A stretch of DNA of 32,442 bases. It comes from Lachnospiraceae bacterium (GTDB taxonomy: Bacteria; Bacillota; Clostridia; Lachnospirales; Lachnospiraceae). Under the pieces are notes generated by a model. It worked only from the letters and a program-made list of their open reading frames with translations. It did no database searches and was not told the DNA's origin. Positions 8,871 through 15,961 of this stretch are shown in pieces. Numbering within the stretch: the stretch's first letter is position 1; every line of letters starts with the position of its first letter. The stretch lies in assembly GCA_021205225.1 (NCBI GenBank), contig JAJPXX010000079.1:1-32442 (forward strand). Reading direction: 5' to 3'. A program made the translations under genes and the position numbers.

Positions 8871-9578
8871 ATGACAGAACAGCAGAAAATTATGATTGCG
8901 GATCCAGACGTCTCCGCCGCTCAGCTGACGACGTTCTATCTGACGCAGGCTCTTTATGAGACAACAGTTGTCTCTGACGCAGACCTTGTTTCCGCTGAAT
9001 GTTTCTCGTTTCAGCCCGATCTGGTTCTTCTGGAGGCAGTCTTTCCGGAGCAGGAAATGTTTCAGGCCTGCAAAGAGCTGCGGGCACAATCAGACGTTCC
9101 GGTTATCCTTCTCTCATCAGCATATGAGGTGACAGACCGCGTCCGCGGCCTGGATTTGGGCGCGGATGATTACCTGGCAAAGCCCTACGACGCGCGCGAG
9201 CTTCTCTCTCGCATCCGCGCTGTGCTGCGCCGTTATCATCCGCCAAAAGCCGCCCCTGCGCAGGAAGCTGAGGCCGGAGAATACGTCAAATATCCTGACC
9301 TGGCGATCAGCCTGACCAATTATTCTGTCATTTACAAGGGCCAAACAATTGATATGCCGCCAAAAGAGCTGGAGCTGCTTTATTTCCTGGCGTCCTCGCC
9401 AAATCAGGTTTTCTCCAGAGAGCAGCTGCTGGACCGGCTCTGGGGCTTTGATTATATGGGCGACACCCGCACCGTAGACGTCCATATCAAACGCCTGCGG
9501 GAGAAATTCAAGGCAAACAAATACTGGGCAATCAAAACGGTCTGGGGCGTAGGGTATAAATTTGAAGTAAAGAAGTAA
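8871..9578 (+). CDS. OmpR-family response regulator with an atypical receiver (Glu at the phospho-acceptor site)
   Basis: Two-domain DNA-binding regulator of 235 residues: receiver (1-120) and winged-helix effector (about 135-233), with SREQLLDRLWGFDYMGDTRTVDVHIKRLREK typical split as SREQLLDRLWGF and TRTVDVHIKRLR. The acidic pocket residues (Asp11, Asp13), Ser82/83 and Lys104 (DYLAKPYD) are present. The residue that should be the phosphorylated Asp is Glu55 (codon GAG at 9033-9035, in DLVLLEAVFP). Glu at this position often mimics the phosphorylated state, so the protein may be constitutively active or respond to another signal (inference). No histidine kinase gene is near. It starts ten bases after the mutS2 stop and is probably co-transcribed with it. 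Confidence 0.92.
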   Translation: MTEQQKIMIADPDVSAAQLTTFYLTQALYETTVVSDADLVSAECFSFQPDLVLLEAVFPEQEMFQACKELRAQSDVPVILLSSAYEVTDRVRGLDLGADDYLAKPYDARELLSRIRAVLRRYHPPKAAPAQEAEAGEYVKYPDLAISLTNYSVIYKGQTIDMPPKELELLYFLASSPNQVFSREQLLDRLWGFDYMGDTRTVDVHIKRLREKFKANKYWAIKTVWGVGYKFEVKK

Positions 9579-9619
9579 AGAAATAAGAAAGACTTCATTT
9601 TTTTCGGGGCAGGGTATGG

Positions 9620-9625
9620 TAAAAT
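9620..9625 (+). promoter_or_regulatory. Possible extended -10 element for the YARHG gene
   Basis: TGG followed by TAAAAT (9620-9625) resembles an extended -10 box, 37 bases upstream of the YARHG gene start. No clear -35 is seen, so this is tentative. The gene has the ribosome site AAGGAAGG just before its ATG. Confidence 0.25.
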
Positions 9626-9661
9626 GCGGATAATCAAAAAAAGAAAGGAAGGAAGGGTTTT

Positions 9662-10726
9662 ATGAAAAAGAATCTTGTTTTACGCACTCTGACAATCCTG
9701 CTGGCTGTCTGCCTGATGGGCGCTTTTTCCATGACAGCCCTTGCAGTCAACGCACGCTGGGAAAGCACCACCTCCCGCGATGAAAACAACAACATCTGCA
9801 TTGACTTTGAAGAGGTACAGGTCGTGCTGCCTTCGAGCTGGAGCGGCAAGGTACAGATGAATATTTCCTCCGATTATGTCAGCTTTTACCACATCAGCTC
9901 ACGCAACGCCTGGACAGAAGAGCTGGGCTACGAAAATGGCGGCCACCTGTTCACGATTGCCTACACAGAGGACAATGACTACCTCGATCTTCCAAGCTAC
10001 ATGGTGATCGGGTATACCTCAGAAGGAACCTATTACGCAGAATTCCCGACGGATTACCAGGCCTACACCGGAGACTCCAGTATTGCGGAGGAATATAATT
10101 CCCTCTCCGACGACATGGACTGGGTCAAAGCGAATCTGACGCTGACCGTCGACGTTATCATCACCATTGATTCAGAATATATCTTCGAAACCAGTGCGTC
10201 CTCTTATCTGACCGAGAGCGACCTTTCGGGTCTGACCGCCGATGAAGTACAGATGGCGATCAACGAGATCTACGCGCGGCATCACCGCAGATTCTATCTC
10301 GATGAGGTTCAGGAGTATTTTGATTCCAAATCCTGGTACTATGGTTTCATTGAGCCGGATGATTTTGATACCAGCGTGATGAATGTCTATGAATCCGCAA
10401 ACATCGAACTCATGGTAGACTATCTTGCCAATCATGATTTCAGCGCAGATAGCCTCACAGATGAATACATCCTCCCGACAAGCTCTACCGCGTACCTGAC
10501 CGCCAGCGACCTGACCGGTATGACCGCAGATGAGCTGCAGATGGCAATCAATGAAATCTACGCGCGGCACGGGCGTAAATTCAGCACAGCCAGTATCCAG
10601 GAATACTTCAACTCCAAATCCTGGTATACCGGCACCGTCTCACCCGAAGCCTTCGATACGAGCGTACTGAACAGCTATGAGAACGCGAATATCAGTCTGC
10701 TGATACAGACCAGAGACGCCCGATAG
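9662..10726 (+). CDS. Exported protein with two YARHG domains
   Basis: Secreted or surface protein of 354 residues with a standard Sec signal peptide: KK at the start, a hydrophobic core to about residue 24, and an ALA-type cleavage site near residue 28. The region to about 175 is a beta-rich, aromatic-rich domain I do not recognise. Two YARHG modules follow, about 96 residues apart: AINEIYARHHRRF at about 199 and AINEIYARHGRKF at about 295, each ending in EYF(D/N)SKSWY. YARHG is a small extracellular domain of unknown function, often next to peptidases or kinases in Firmicutes. No lipobox, LPxTG or catalytic motif is seen. It may be expressed independently of the regulator upstream. Confidence 0.85.
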   Translation: MKKNLVLRTLTILLAVCLMGAFSMTALAVNARWESTTSRDENNNICIDFEEVQVVLPSSWSGKVQMNISSDYVSFYHISSRNAWTEELGYENGGHLFTIAYTEDNDYLDLPSYMVIGYTSEGTYYAEFPTDYQAYTGDSSIAEEYNSLSDDMDWVKANLTLTVDVIITIDSEYIFETSASSYLTESDLSGLTADEVQMAINEIYARHHRRFYLDEVQEYFDSKSWYYGFIEPDDFDTSVMNVYESANIELMVDYLANHDFSADSLTDEYILPTSSTAYLTASDLTGMTADELQMAINEIYARHGRKFSTASIQEYFNSKSWYTGTVSPEAFDTSVLNSYENANISLLIQTRDAR

Positions 10727-10810
10727 TCTTCTTTCCATGAAAAAAAGCGCCGCGAAGGATAGCAGGATGGTCATAACAGTCAAATTCAATTATACCTGAA
10801 GTTGTATATT

Positions 10811-11372
10811 TCAAGCAGGAGACAGCGTGGTTTCGGCCACGTTGTTTTCCTTTTTCTGCATCAGTTTAGCCAGAGGAATGAATCCAATCTCTGTGTAGCT
10901 GATATGGATAACTGCTGACGCTTCCCGCTGGACTTGTCCGGAGCCTCCACATAGATTATTCTTACCAACTCGCGCAGCACTGTTCCATCCATATTTTCAT
11001 GCTGCTTCTTGTCCCACAGGCTGTTGGTATAGGTCTTGAAATTGACCGTACAGCCTGTGTATTCCTGGCGTTCCAAAATATTGACTACCGAGCTTATCCG
11101 CCCACCCATACGGGCTTTCTGAATTGAGATGCGAAGTAGCCTTCCCTTGCATCTTTTTATACGCAATTGGTGTGAGAACCTTTTCCGTTTTTAGCTGCTT
11201 AGCAATCTGCAATGCCGCCCGGCCTTCCAAGCACAATGCGAAGATGTGCCTGACCACTGCAACAGCTTCCGGGGCGAGGATCCAATGCTTCGGATTTTCT
11301 GGATCTTTCATGTACCCATACGGCACATTGGCTATAAGCGGGATACCATTCTCTCCTTTGGATTTGCTGACC
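10811..11372 (-). pseudogene. Remnant of a large serine recombinase (TndX/integrase type), frameshifted and internally deleted
   Basis: Segments of the recombinase domain that follows the resolvase domain are recognisable in successive frames. First comes SKGENGIPL with PYGYMKDPENPKHWI and VRHIFALCLEGRAALQIAKQL. After a frameshift near 11090 comes SVVNILERQEYTGCTVNFKTY. The text then jumps from DKKQHEN straight to LRELVRIIYVEAPDKSSGKR, losing the zinc-ribbon part. A second frameshift near 10900 restores the normal tail SYTEIGFIPLAKLMQKKEN, ending at a TGA at 10811-10813. The catalytic N-terminal resolvase domain is absent. Such recombinases move integrative elements in Clostridia, so this marks a decayed mobile element. 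Confidence 0.8.
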
Positions 11373-11523
11373 ATCGGAACCGTAAATGATATGGTATTGT
11401 GGAAGCGAAAATGACTCCTATACGGGTTGGAAGAATGTAAGGCTAACCGATCAACATGACATGAACGTCTTCCGATGACTCGTTTTGTACGGATGTTTCT
11501 CTTTAAAAAGTTCAAAAAATACT

Positions 11524-11551
11524 GTCGTATTTTGGCGCTTTATGTTATACT
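11524..11551 (+). promoter_or_regulatory. Extended -10 promoter of the ORF6N gene
   Basis: TATACT (11546-11551) is preceded by TGT, forming an extended -10 box; a poor -35 (TGTCGT, 11523-11528) lies 17 bases upstream. AAAGG follows at 11569-11573, about 20 bases from the likely start, so translation initiation looks weak or regulated. Confidence 0.4.
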
Positions 11552-11592
11552 ATGCTAATCACACCGAAAGGACACTATGGGTAAGAAAATCA

Positions 11593-12549
11593 ATGGCAGC
11601 AGAAAATAATGAGATCGTTACAAAAGAAAAAACAAACATTGCTGTTGCCGAAACGGCGCAGGTCGATATACGCAGCCTGATATATATTGTTCGCGGCCAG
11701 CAGGTAATGATAGACAGTAACCTGGCTATGTTATATCAGGTAGAAACAAAAGTTTTTAATCAAGCTGTAAAAAGGAATATCGCCAGGTTCCCGGATAATT
11801 TCAGATTTCAACTAACCAGGGATGAGTATGCAGTTTTAAGGTCACAAATTGTGACCTTAAACGAAAATTCCGGAAGAGGCGCGCATCGTAAATACCTGCC
11901 CTACGCTTTTACAGAGCAAGGGATTGCTATGTTATCAGCAGTTTTAAGAAGCGATGTTGCTATTCAAGTTAGTATAAATATTATGAATGCCTTTGTAGAA
12001 ATGCGTCGTTTTATCTCCAACAACGCATTTCTCTTTGAACGTATCAGCAACGTAGAATTAAAACAACTGGAATATCAGAAGGAAACTGACGAAAAATTGG
12101 AGCAGATTTTTGAATACATATCTGAACATGAAGAATCTAATCAAAAGGTCTTCTTTCAGGGCCAGATTTATGATGCTTTTGGCTTACTGGTCAGCCTGAT
12201 TCAAAAAGCAGAGAAAAACATAACGCTGATTGATGGATATGTAGATGTAGAGACATTGAATCTGCTCTGCAAGAAAAACAATAATGTGTCCGTTAGCATC
12301 TACACACACGAGAAAACAAAATTGAGTGATTCTGATGTGAATAAGTTTAATGCTCAATACCCTGTTATGAATGTGAAATACACAAAAGCATTTCATGACC
12401 GTTTTCTCATTCTTGATGAAAAGATTGCATACCATATCGGTGCCTCATTAAAAGACGCGGGAAAAAAGTGCTTTGGCATTAGTCTAATACAGGACGAAGG
12501 AATTGTTCAGGATATCATACAGCGACTGGAATTAGAAACAGAAGAATAA
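11593..12549 (+). CDS. ORF6N domain protein with a C-terminal phospholipase-D-like half site
   Basis: The N-terminal ORF6N domain (about residues 25-115; IVRGQQVMIDSNLAMLYQVET, split as VRGQQVMIDSNLAMLY and VFNQAVKRN, then YAFTEQGIAMLSAVLRS) is a DNA-binding module common in phages and mobile elements. A helical linker follows (about 130-190), then a C-terminal domain with LIDGYVDVETL and H268-D-R-F-L-I-L-D275, which fits the HxKxxxxD half motif of PLD nucleases with Arg for Lys. The ATG at 11593 (MAAENNEIV) is my choice because ORF6N proteins usually begin shortly before the domain; the ribosome site is weak, and an upstream out-of-frame ATG at 11577 opens only a 10-codon frame. A perfect palindrome lies inside the gene. 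Base composition is more AT-rich than the fab and mutS2 regions, suggesting transfer. Confidence 0.8.
   Translation: MAAENNEIVTKEKTNIAVAETAQVDIRSLIYIVRGQQVMIDSNLAMLYQVETKVFNQAVKRNIARFPDNFRFQLTRDEYAVLRSQIVTLNENSGRGAHRKYLPYAFTEQGIAMLSAVLRSDVAIQVSINIMNAFVEMRRFISNNAFLFERISNVELKQLEYQKETDEKLEQIFEYISEHEESNQKVFFQGQIYDAFGLLVSLIQKAEKNITLIDGYVDVETLNLLCKKNNNVSVSIYTHEKTKLSDSDVNKFNAQYPVMNVKYTKAFHDRFLILDEKIAYHIGASLKDAGKKCFGISLIQDEGIVQDIIQRLELETEE
11835..11861. repeat. 27-bp palindrome inside the ORF6N gene
   Basis: TTTAAGGTCACAA, one base, then its exact complement: 13-bp arms around a single A at 11848. It encodes LRSQIVTLN within the ORF6N domain. A near copy occurs just after the gene at 12552-12578. 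Confidence 0.9.
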
Positions 12550-12551
12550 TT

Positions 12552-12578
12552 TTTAAGGTCACAATCTGTGACCTTAAA
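12552..12578. repeat. Second copy of the palindrome immediately downstream of the ORF6N gene
   Basis: TTTAAGGTCACA, three bases (ATC), then the exact complement: 12-bp arms. It begins three bases after the ORF6N stop codon. Read on in frame past the stop it gives FLRSQSVTLKTN, resembling the LRSQIVTLNEN encoded by the internal copy, so it could be a remnant of a second ORF6N gene, an operator, or a weak terminator stem. Confidence 0.85.
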
Positions 12579-12980
12579 GACAAATCCATGTTAAAAAATG
12601 GGTGTACAGACAAAGGGAACGTGTAGAAATCATTTTGTTTATCTGGTGGTAAGTCCTAAGCTATGAGAGGCTTCAGACTTCGTATGTAATCATGCCTGTG
12701 GATTTTATCTGCAAACATCACTCCAATCAGCCAAGTAATTCCTGCGAAGATAAGCCCCGCCTTCAACGTCTTACTCACGACCTCGCCCTTCAGGGTGGGG
12801 CAATTTTGCTCGTTAAACCCGGATCAATTTTAATTATAAATCAACAGGGTTACAGCCCCCCGGAACTGAGTGAAACGACGCAAAACAACCCGAACTGTTC
12901 AATCAGTCCGGGCTGTCAGCTCCGCAGGACACACATACAGGGCTTGCCCTGTATAGAAATGTGCTCTTGTTACCAAGCGA
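12579..12980. other. Gap with several inverted repeats between the ORF6N and helicase genes
   Basis: About 400 bases without a secure gene. It holds GCCCCGCC (12754-12761) that pairs with GGTGGGGC (12794-12801), enclosing CCCT-TC-AGGG (12786-12795); an imperfect arm pair CCCGAACTG / CAGTCCGGG around 12890-12915; and a perfect 9-bp inverted repeat ATACAGGGC / GCCCTGTAT (12935-12943 and 12946-12954). None is followed by a good T-run. The nested hairpin recalls subterminal hairpins of IS200/IS605-type elements, but no transposase is present. Confidence 0.45.
12656..12778 (-). CDS. Possible 40-residue single-helix membrane peptide
   Basis: From a GTG at 12778 the minus strand reads a basic N-terminus, a hydrophobic stretch (GLIFAGITWLIGVMFA) and a basic, His-containing tail, ending at TAG. 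The amino-acid pattern is coherent for a one-helix peptide. There is no well-spaced ribosome site (GAGG lies only two bases before the GTG), and the frame stays open upstream to a TGA, so this may be a fragment of a decayed gene or chance. I do not recognise a family. Confidence 0.22.
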   Translation of the reverse strand: MSKTLKAGLIFAGITWLIGVMFADKIHRHDYIRSLKPLIA

Positions 12981-15317
12981 TTATTTTAGCATGACCTGCT
13001 CTCCATCAATATAAACATCATCGGAAAGCAGTCGCAAAACACTATCGAATTGCTCGTTAATTGCTTTGCCAACTCGATTGATCCCACACTGCTGTGCAAG
13101 AGTTCGATAGAGTCCATTCTTATCAGCAGTCATGTTTTGCTTGAGAATTTCCAACATACCGGCCGCCAACTCTTCAGGCGCAATTTGCTTTATATCTCGT
13201 GCTATATCTCCCACTCCTCTGAAAGAAGGCTGTTCAGCATTGGCGAGATACAAGAAACCATTGCGGCGCACAATATCATACCGCTGGTATCCATACATCT
13301 GTTGTTCAAAGCTACGCTGTACCACACTGGTAACTTTCTCTCGGCCAAAAAGCCCTACTATTCTTTTCAGAAGAAGTTCTTCAGAAAGAGGTGCCTCAAC
13401 TTCAAGAATCGCCTTTACAAACCCTTTGAAGTCACGAGGGAGGAATTGACGGGAGAGTTTATTGATGTCTGCAGCCTTATACGGCGGAAACTCAAAATGC
13501 TGAGTGGCTGCAACCTCTTCAAAGGATTCTACTTCGTCTTTTGGCTCCTGTTGTGGTGTGACTACAGAACTCGAAAATTGCAATGCGTTATTGGCAGCTT
13601 CCAACAAGCACTGTTTTTCAACGGCTTGATTTCTAAACCAATCCGTTGACCAGATACGATAGAATTTCCATCCCATTCGTTCCAGAATCTCTTGGCGAAG
13701 TCGATCTCGGTCTCTGGCATTTTTTGAGGAATGGTAAGTGGCACCATCACATTCAATAGCCAGCACATAATCAGAGCTATCCGGAATTTTCAATCCGAGG
13801 TCGATTCTGAAACCAGAGCAGCCAACTTGTGTATCTACCGAAAATCCATTGGCGCGCAGGAATTCGCAAACCTCTAATTCAAAATCAGAATCAAACTGCT
13901 CAAATGCACTGACTTGAATGGCGCGTTCCAATGCAATGTTTCCATTTTCTGCAAAGTCCAAATACTCTCGTAGCAACTTTGCACCTTCTGCTGAAGTACG
14001 CTTCAAATCAATATCAGTGTAGTGCATGGAAGAAACCAACTGCACATTACATTTTGCTCGTGTAACAGCGACATTCAACCGACGTTCACCGCCTGCACGA
14101 TTGAGAGGACCAAAGTTATGAAGCAGTCTGCCTTGTGCATCGATACCATAGGCAACACTAAATATGATTGTATCTCGCTCATCACCCTGAACTGTTTCAA
14201 GATTTTTGATAAAGAAAGGTTCTTTTTCACTGCTCTTGAAGAAAAACTCTTTTTCAGGGGTGCTTTGACGCCGCTTGGAAAGAAGCTTATCTATCAAGTC
14301 TTGCTGGGCAACACTAAAGGCTACCACACCCAAACTGCGATTCGGATACTTCTCAATATTCTGATAGATGAGGTCAACCACATATTCGGCCTCTTTACGG
14401 TTCGTGTGGGATTTTCGATCAAAGACACCATCTACGTGAAAGTAGTCAACACCCACTCCCGGCTTGTCTGCCTTTGAAGAAGGAAAAGTGATCAGATCAT
14501 TATCGTAGAAGTTCTTATTCGAGAAGGTAATCAACTGCTCATAGCGACTGCGATAATGCCATCTCAATCTGAGCTGCTGCATTGAGGTGGAGCACCAATC
14601 CAAGATAGATTCAAAATCCGTCACATCTCCGGTTTCTTCATCATTGTCTTCTGCTTCAATCGTCGCATTGAAAAAGTTGCTCGGCGGCATCTGTTTGGAA
14701 TCGCCTACAACAATGAGCTGATTCGCGCGATAAATTGCACCGATTGCATCCTGTGGAAAAATCTGCGAGGCCTCATCAAACACAACAACATCAAAATGAA
14801 CAGCACCAGCAGCGAGGAAGGTGCTTACGCTTAACGGAGACATCAAGAAGCAAGGCTTGATTCGCTGAACAAGTTCTCCTGTCTCCGAAAGCAGCGAGCG
14901 AATGCTCTTTTGCTTGCGTTTTTTCTCGCCTTCACGCAGAAGTGTTGCTAACGCACTACCGGGAGCAATCATATCAATCGACGGACGCATTGAAGAGAGT
15001 TCCGCGCGAATTTTCGCCTTGTTGATTTCAAATTGCTCAGTATCCTTTTCTACAAATGTGTGTATTGCCTTGTCCTGAGAGATTCTATTAAAGGTAGACA
15101 ATACCGGCGTTTTAGAAATGATGTAATCAATCCATTGATAGTAAAACTGCTTTTCAAAGGCGGCGGCAATGTACTGTGGTTCAATATTGTGTGTAATAGC
15201 AGTATTGATAAACGGAACAACGCTCTGCTTATTTAGGCGAGAGAGCAGAGACCTAAAATGGCACCAATTTTCCATCATGTCCATATTGGATAGGCCATCA
15301 TTTAATCTCGCTGTCAC
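12981..15317 (-). CDS. 5'-truncated superfamily 1 helicase with PD-(D/E)xK-like nuclease and DUF3320 domains
   Basis: This 778-residue frame is the C-terminal part of a large DNA2/NAM7-like helicase, usually 1,500-2,000 residues. Seen: Walker B DEASQ (181-185); GDSKQMPP (205-212); VQGDERDTI (376-384); motif VI LNVAVTRAK (414-422); a Vsr/DUF559-like nuclease domain with FRIDLGL (503-509) and AIECDGATYH (520-529); and a C-terminal DUF3320-like segment after about 640. Motif I (Walker A GxxGxGKS/T) and the N-terminal DUF4011-type region are missing. The first possible start is a GTG without a ribosome site, and stops follow just upstream. Such proteins occur in phage-defence and mobile regions. 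As it stands it cannot be a normal ATPase, so it is probably a remnant, although the downstream reading frame is intact. Confidence 0.8.
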   Translation of the reverse strand: MTARLNDGLSNMDMMENWCHFRSLLSRLNKQSVVPFINTAITHNIEPQYIAAAFEKQFYYQWIDYIISKTPVLSTFNRISQDKAIHTFVEKDTEQFEINKAKIRAELSSMRPSIDMIAPGSALATLLREGEKKRKQKSIRSLLSETGELVQRIKPCFLMSPLSVSTFLAAGAVHFDVVVFDEASQIFPQDAIGAIYRANQLIVVGDSKQMPPSNFFNATIEAEDNDEETGDVTDFESILDWCSTSMQQLRLRWHYRSRYEQLITFSNKNFYDNDLITFPSSKADKPGVGVDYFHVDGVFDRKSHTNRKEAEYVVDLIYQNIEKYPNRSLGVVAFSVAQQDLIDKLLSKRRQSTPEKEFFFKSSEKEPFFIKNLETVQGDERDTIIFSVAYGIDAQGRLLHNFGPLNRAGGERRLNVAVTRAKCNVQLVSSMHYTDIDLKRTSAEGAKLLREYLDFAENGNIALERAIQVSAFEQFDSDFELEVCEFLRANGFSVDTQVGCSGFRIDLGLKIPDSSDYVLAIECDGATYHSSKNARDRDRLRQEILERMGWKFYRIWSTDWFRNQAVEKQCLLEAANNALQFSSSVVTPQQEPKDEVESFEEVAATQHFEFPPYKAADINKLSRQFLPRDFKGFVKAILEVEAPLSEELLLKRIVGLFGREKVTSVVQRSFEQQMYGYQRYDIVRRNGFLYLANAEQPSFRGVGDIARDIKQIAPEELAAGMLEILKQNMTADKNGLYRTLAQQCGINRVGKAINEQFDSVLRLLSDDVYIDGEQVMLK

Positions 15318-15537
15318 AAGTTCAAAAGATTAAATCAGCGAACGTTGAACAAATTGTATCATAAGTGAATCAGTAACTCAAATATAAAATCTCCTTTCTG
15401 TGTTAGATTTCAAAATTGATGCTATTTTTATCCATTTTCTTTGGCTTATGAGCTGAAAAAACAAGAATTATCAAATAGAAGTCGCACAGGCAAAGAGCGG
15501 TATATCCCGGCAACTGCTATCATCAAAATCCTGTTTT
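15318..15537. other. AT-rich gap upstream of the truncated helicase
   Basis: About 220 AT-rich bases with stops in all frames read toward the helicase and no recognisable missing 5' portion. It probably contains the deletion or insertion junction that removed the helicase N-terminus. No terminal inverted repeats were recognised. Confidence 0.4.
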
Positions 15538-15741
15538 TCATGGCTCTTGACCGTTGGTATGCTGCTTCAGCCAAGCAAGCAAATCCTGCTTCATAACCTG
15601 CTTTCGGTCACCGATTTTCAGTATCAGGAAATCATCACTGTTCAACAAATTGTAAGTTCCGGATTTGGATAGATGGAGCACAGCGGCCAACTGCTTCGCG
15701 TCCATCATATCCGGCATGGTTTCAAACAGTTCTCGATTCAT
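15538..15741 (-). CDS. Excisionase-like helix-turn-helix protein
   Basis: Small DNA-binding protein of the excisionase/MerR-like helix-turn-helix type: MMDAKQLAAVLHLSKSGTYN is the helix-turn-helix, followed by the wing FLILKIGDRKQVMKQDLLAWL. Such proteins usually sit beside an integrase and direct excision of mobile elements; here the only integrase is the degenerate remnant at 10811-11372. I chose the ATG at 15741 (MNRELFETMPD, 67 residues) because the frame upstream to 15801 runs through a terminator hairpin. No good ribosome site precedes either start, so expression is doubtful. Confidence 0.65.
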   Translation of the reverse strand: MNRELFETMPDMMDAKQLAAVLHLSKSGTYNLLNSDDFLILKIGDRKQVMKQDLLAWLKQHTNGQEP

Positions 15742-15754
15742 AAAACTGGTATAG

Positions 15755-15788
15755 AAAAACAGCAGCTGCCCAATTTGGGCAACTGCTG
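15755..15788 (-). terminator. Rho-independent terminator downstream of the YkgJ-type gene
   Basis: On the minus strand CAGCAGTTGCCCA and TGGGCAGCTGCTG (arms 15776-15788 and 15760-15772, one wobble pair) form a stem followed by TTTTT (15755-15759). It lies about 175 bases after the stop of the gene at 15962-16708 and overlaps the 5' extension of the excisionase frame. Confidence 0.75.
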
Positions 15789-15860
15789 CTGATTCTGCCA
15801 TATTTTTTGATTCAAAATCTTACTCGATACTGTTTTAAGGCCATCCACCGTTTCTTCGCA

Positions 15861-15894
15861 GGCGCTTTTTCGATACACACCTATCGAAAACGCC
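15861..15894. repeat. Inverted repeat after the YkgJ-type gene
   Basis: TTTTCGATA, six bases (CACACC), TATCGAAAA, with outer GGCG/CGCC pairing. It sits about 70 bases after the YkgJ-type gene and may stabilise the transcript end or be a protein-binding site. No T-run follows. Confidence 0.55.
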
Positions 15895-15961
15895 TCCTGC
15901 TCTGAAGGCTTTTATGACCTGTGATTCGCGCGCCAGGCGGTACATGGTGTGTAACACATCT

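Noticed and set aside
11373..11515. N-terminal part of the minus-strand frame containing recombinase residues
   Set aside because: The residues before SKGENG show no recombinase similarity and appear to be read by chance from the ORF6N promoter region.
11577..11612. ATG at 11577 after AAAGG as the start of the ORF6N gene
   Set aside because: It is out of frame and stops after ten codons. It could be a leader peptide, but nothing supports that.
15742..15801. N-terminal 20-codon extension of the excisionase-like protein
   Set aside because: It is encoded by a terminator stem and T-run that fits the end of the upstream YkgJ transcript, and it has no ribosome site.
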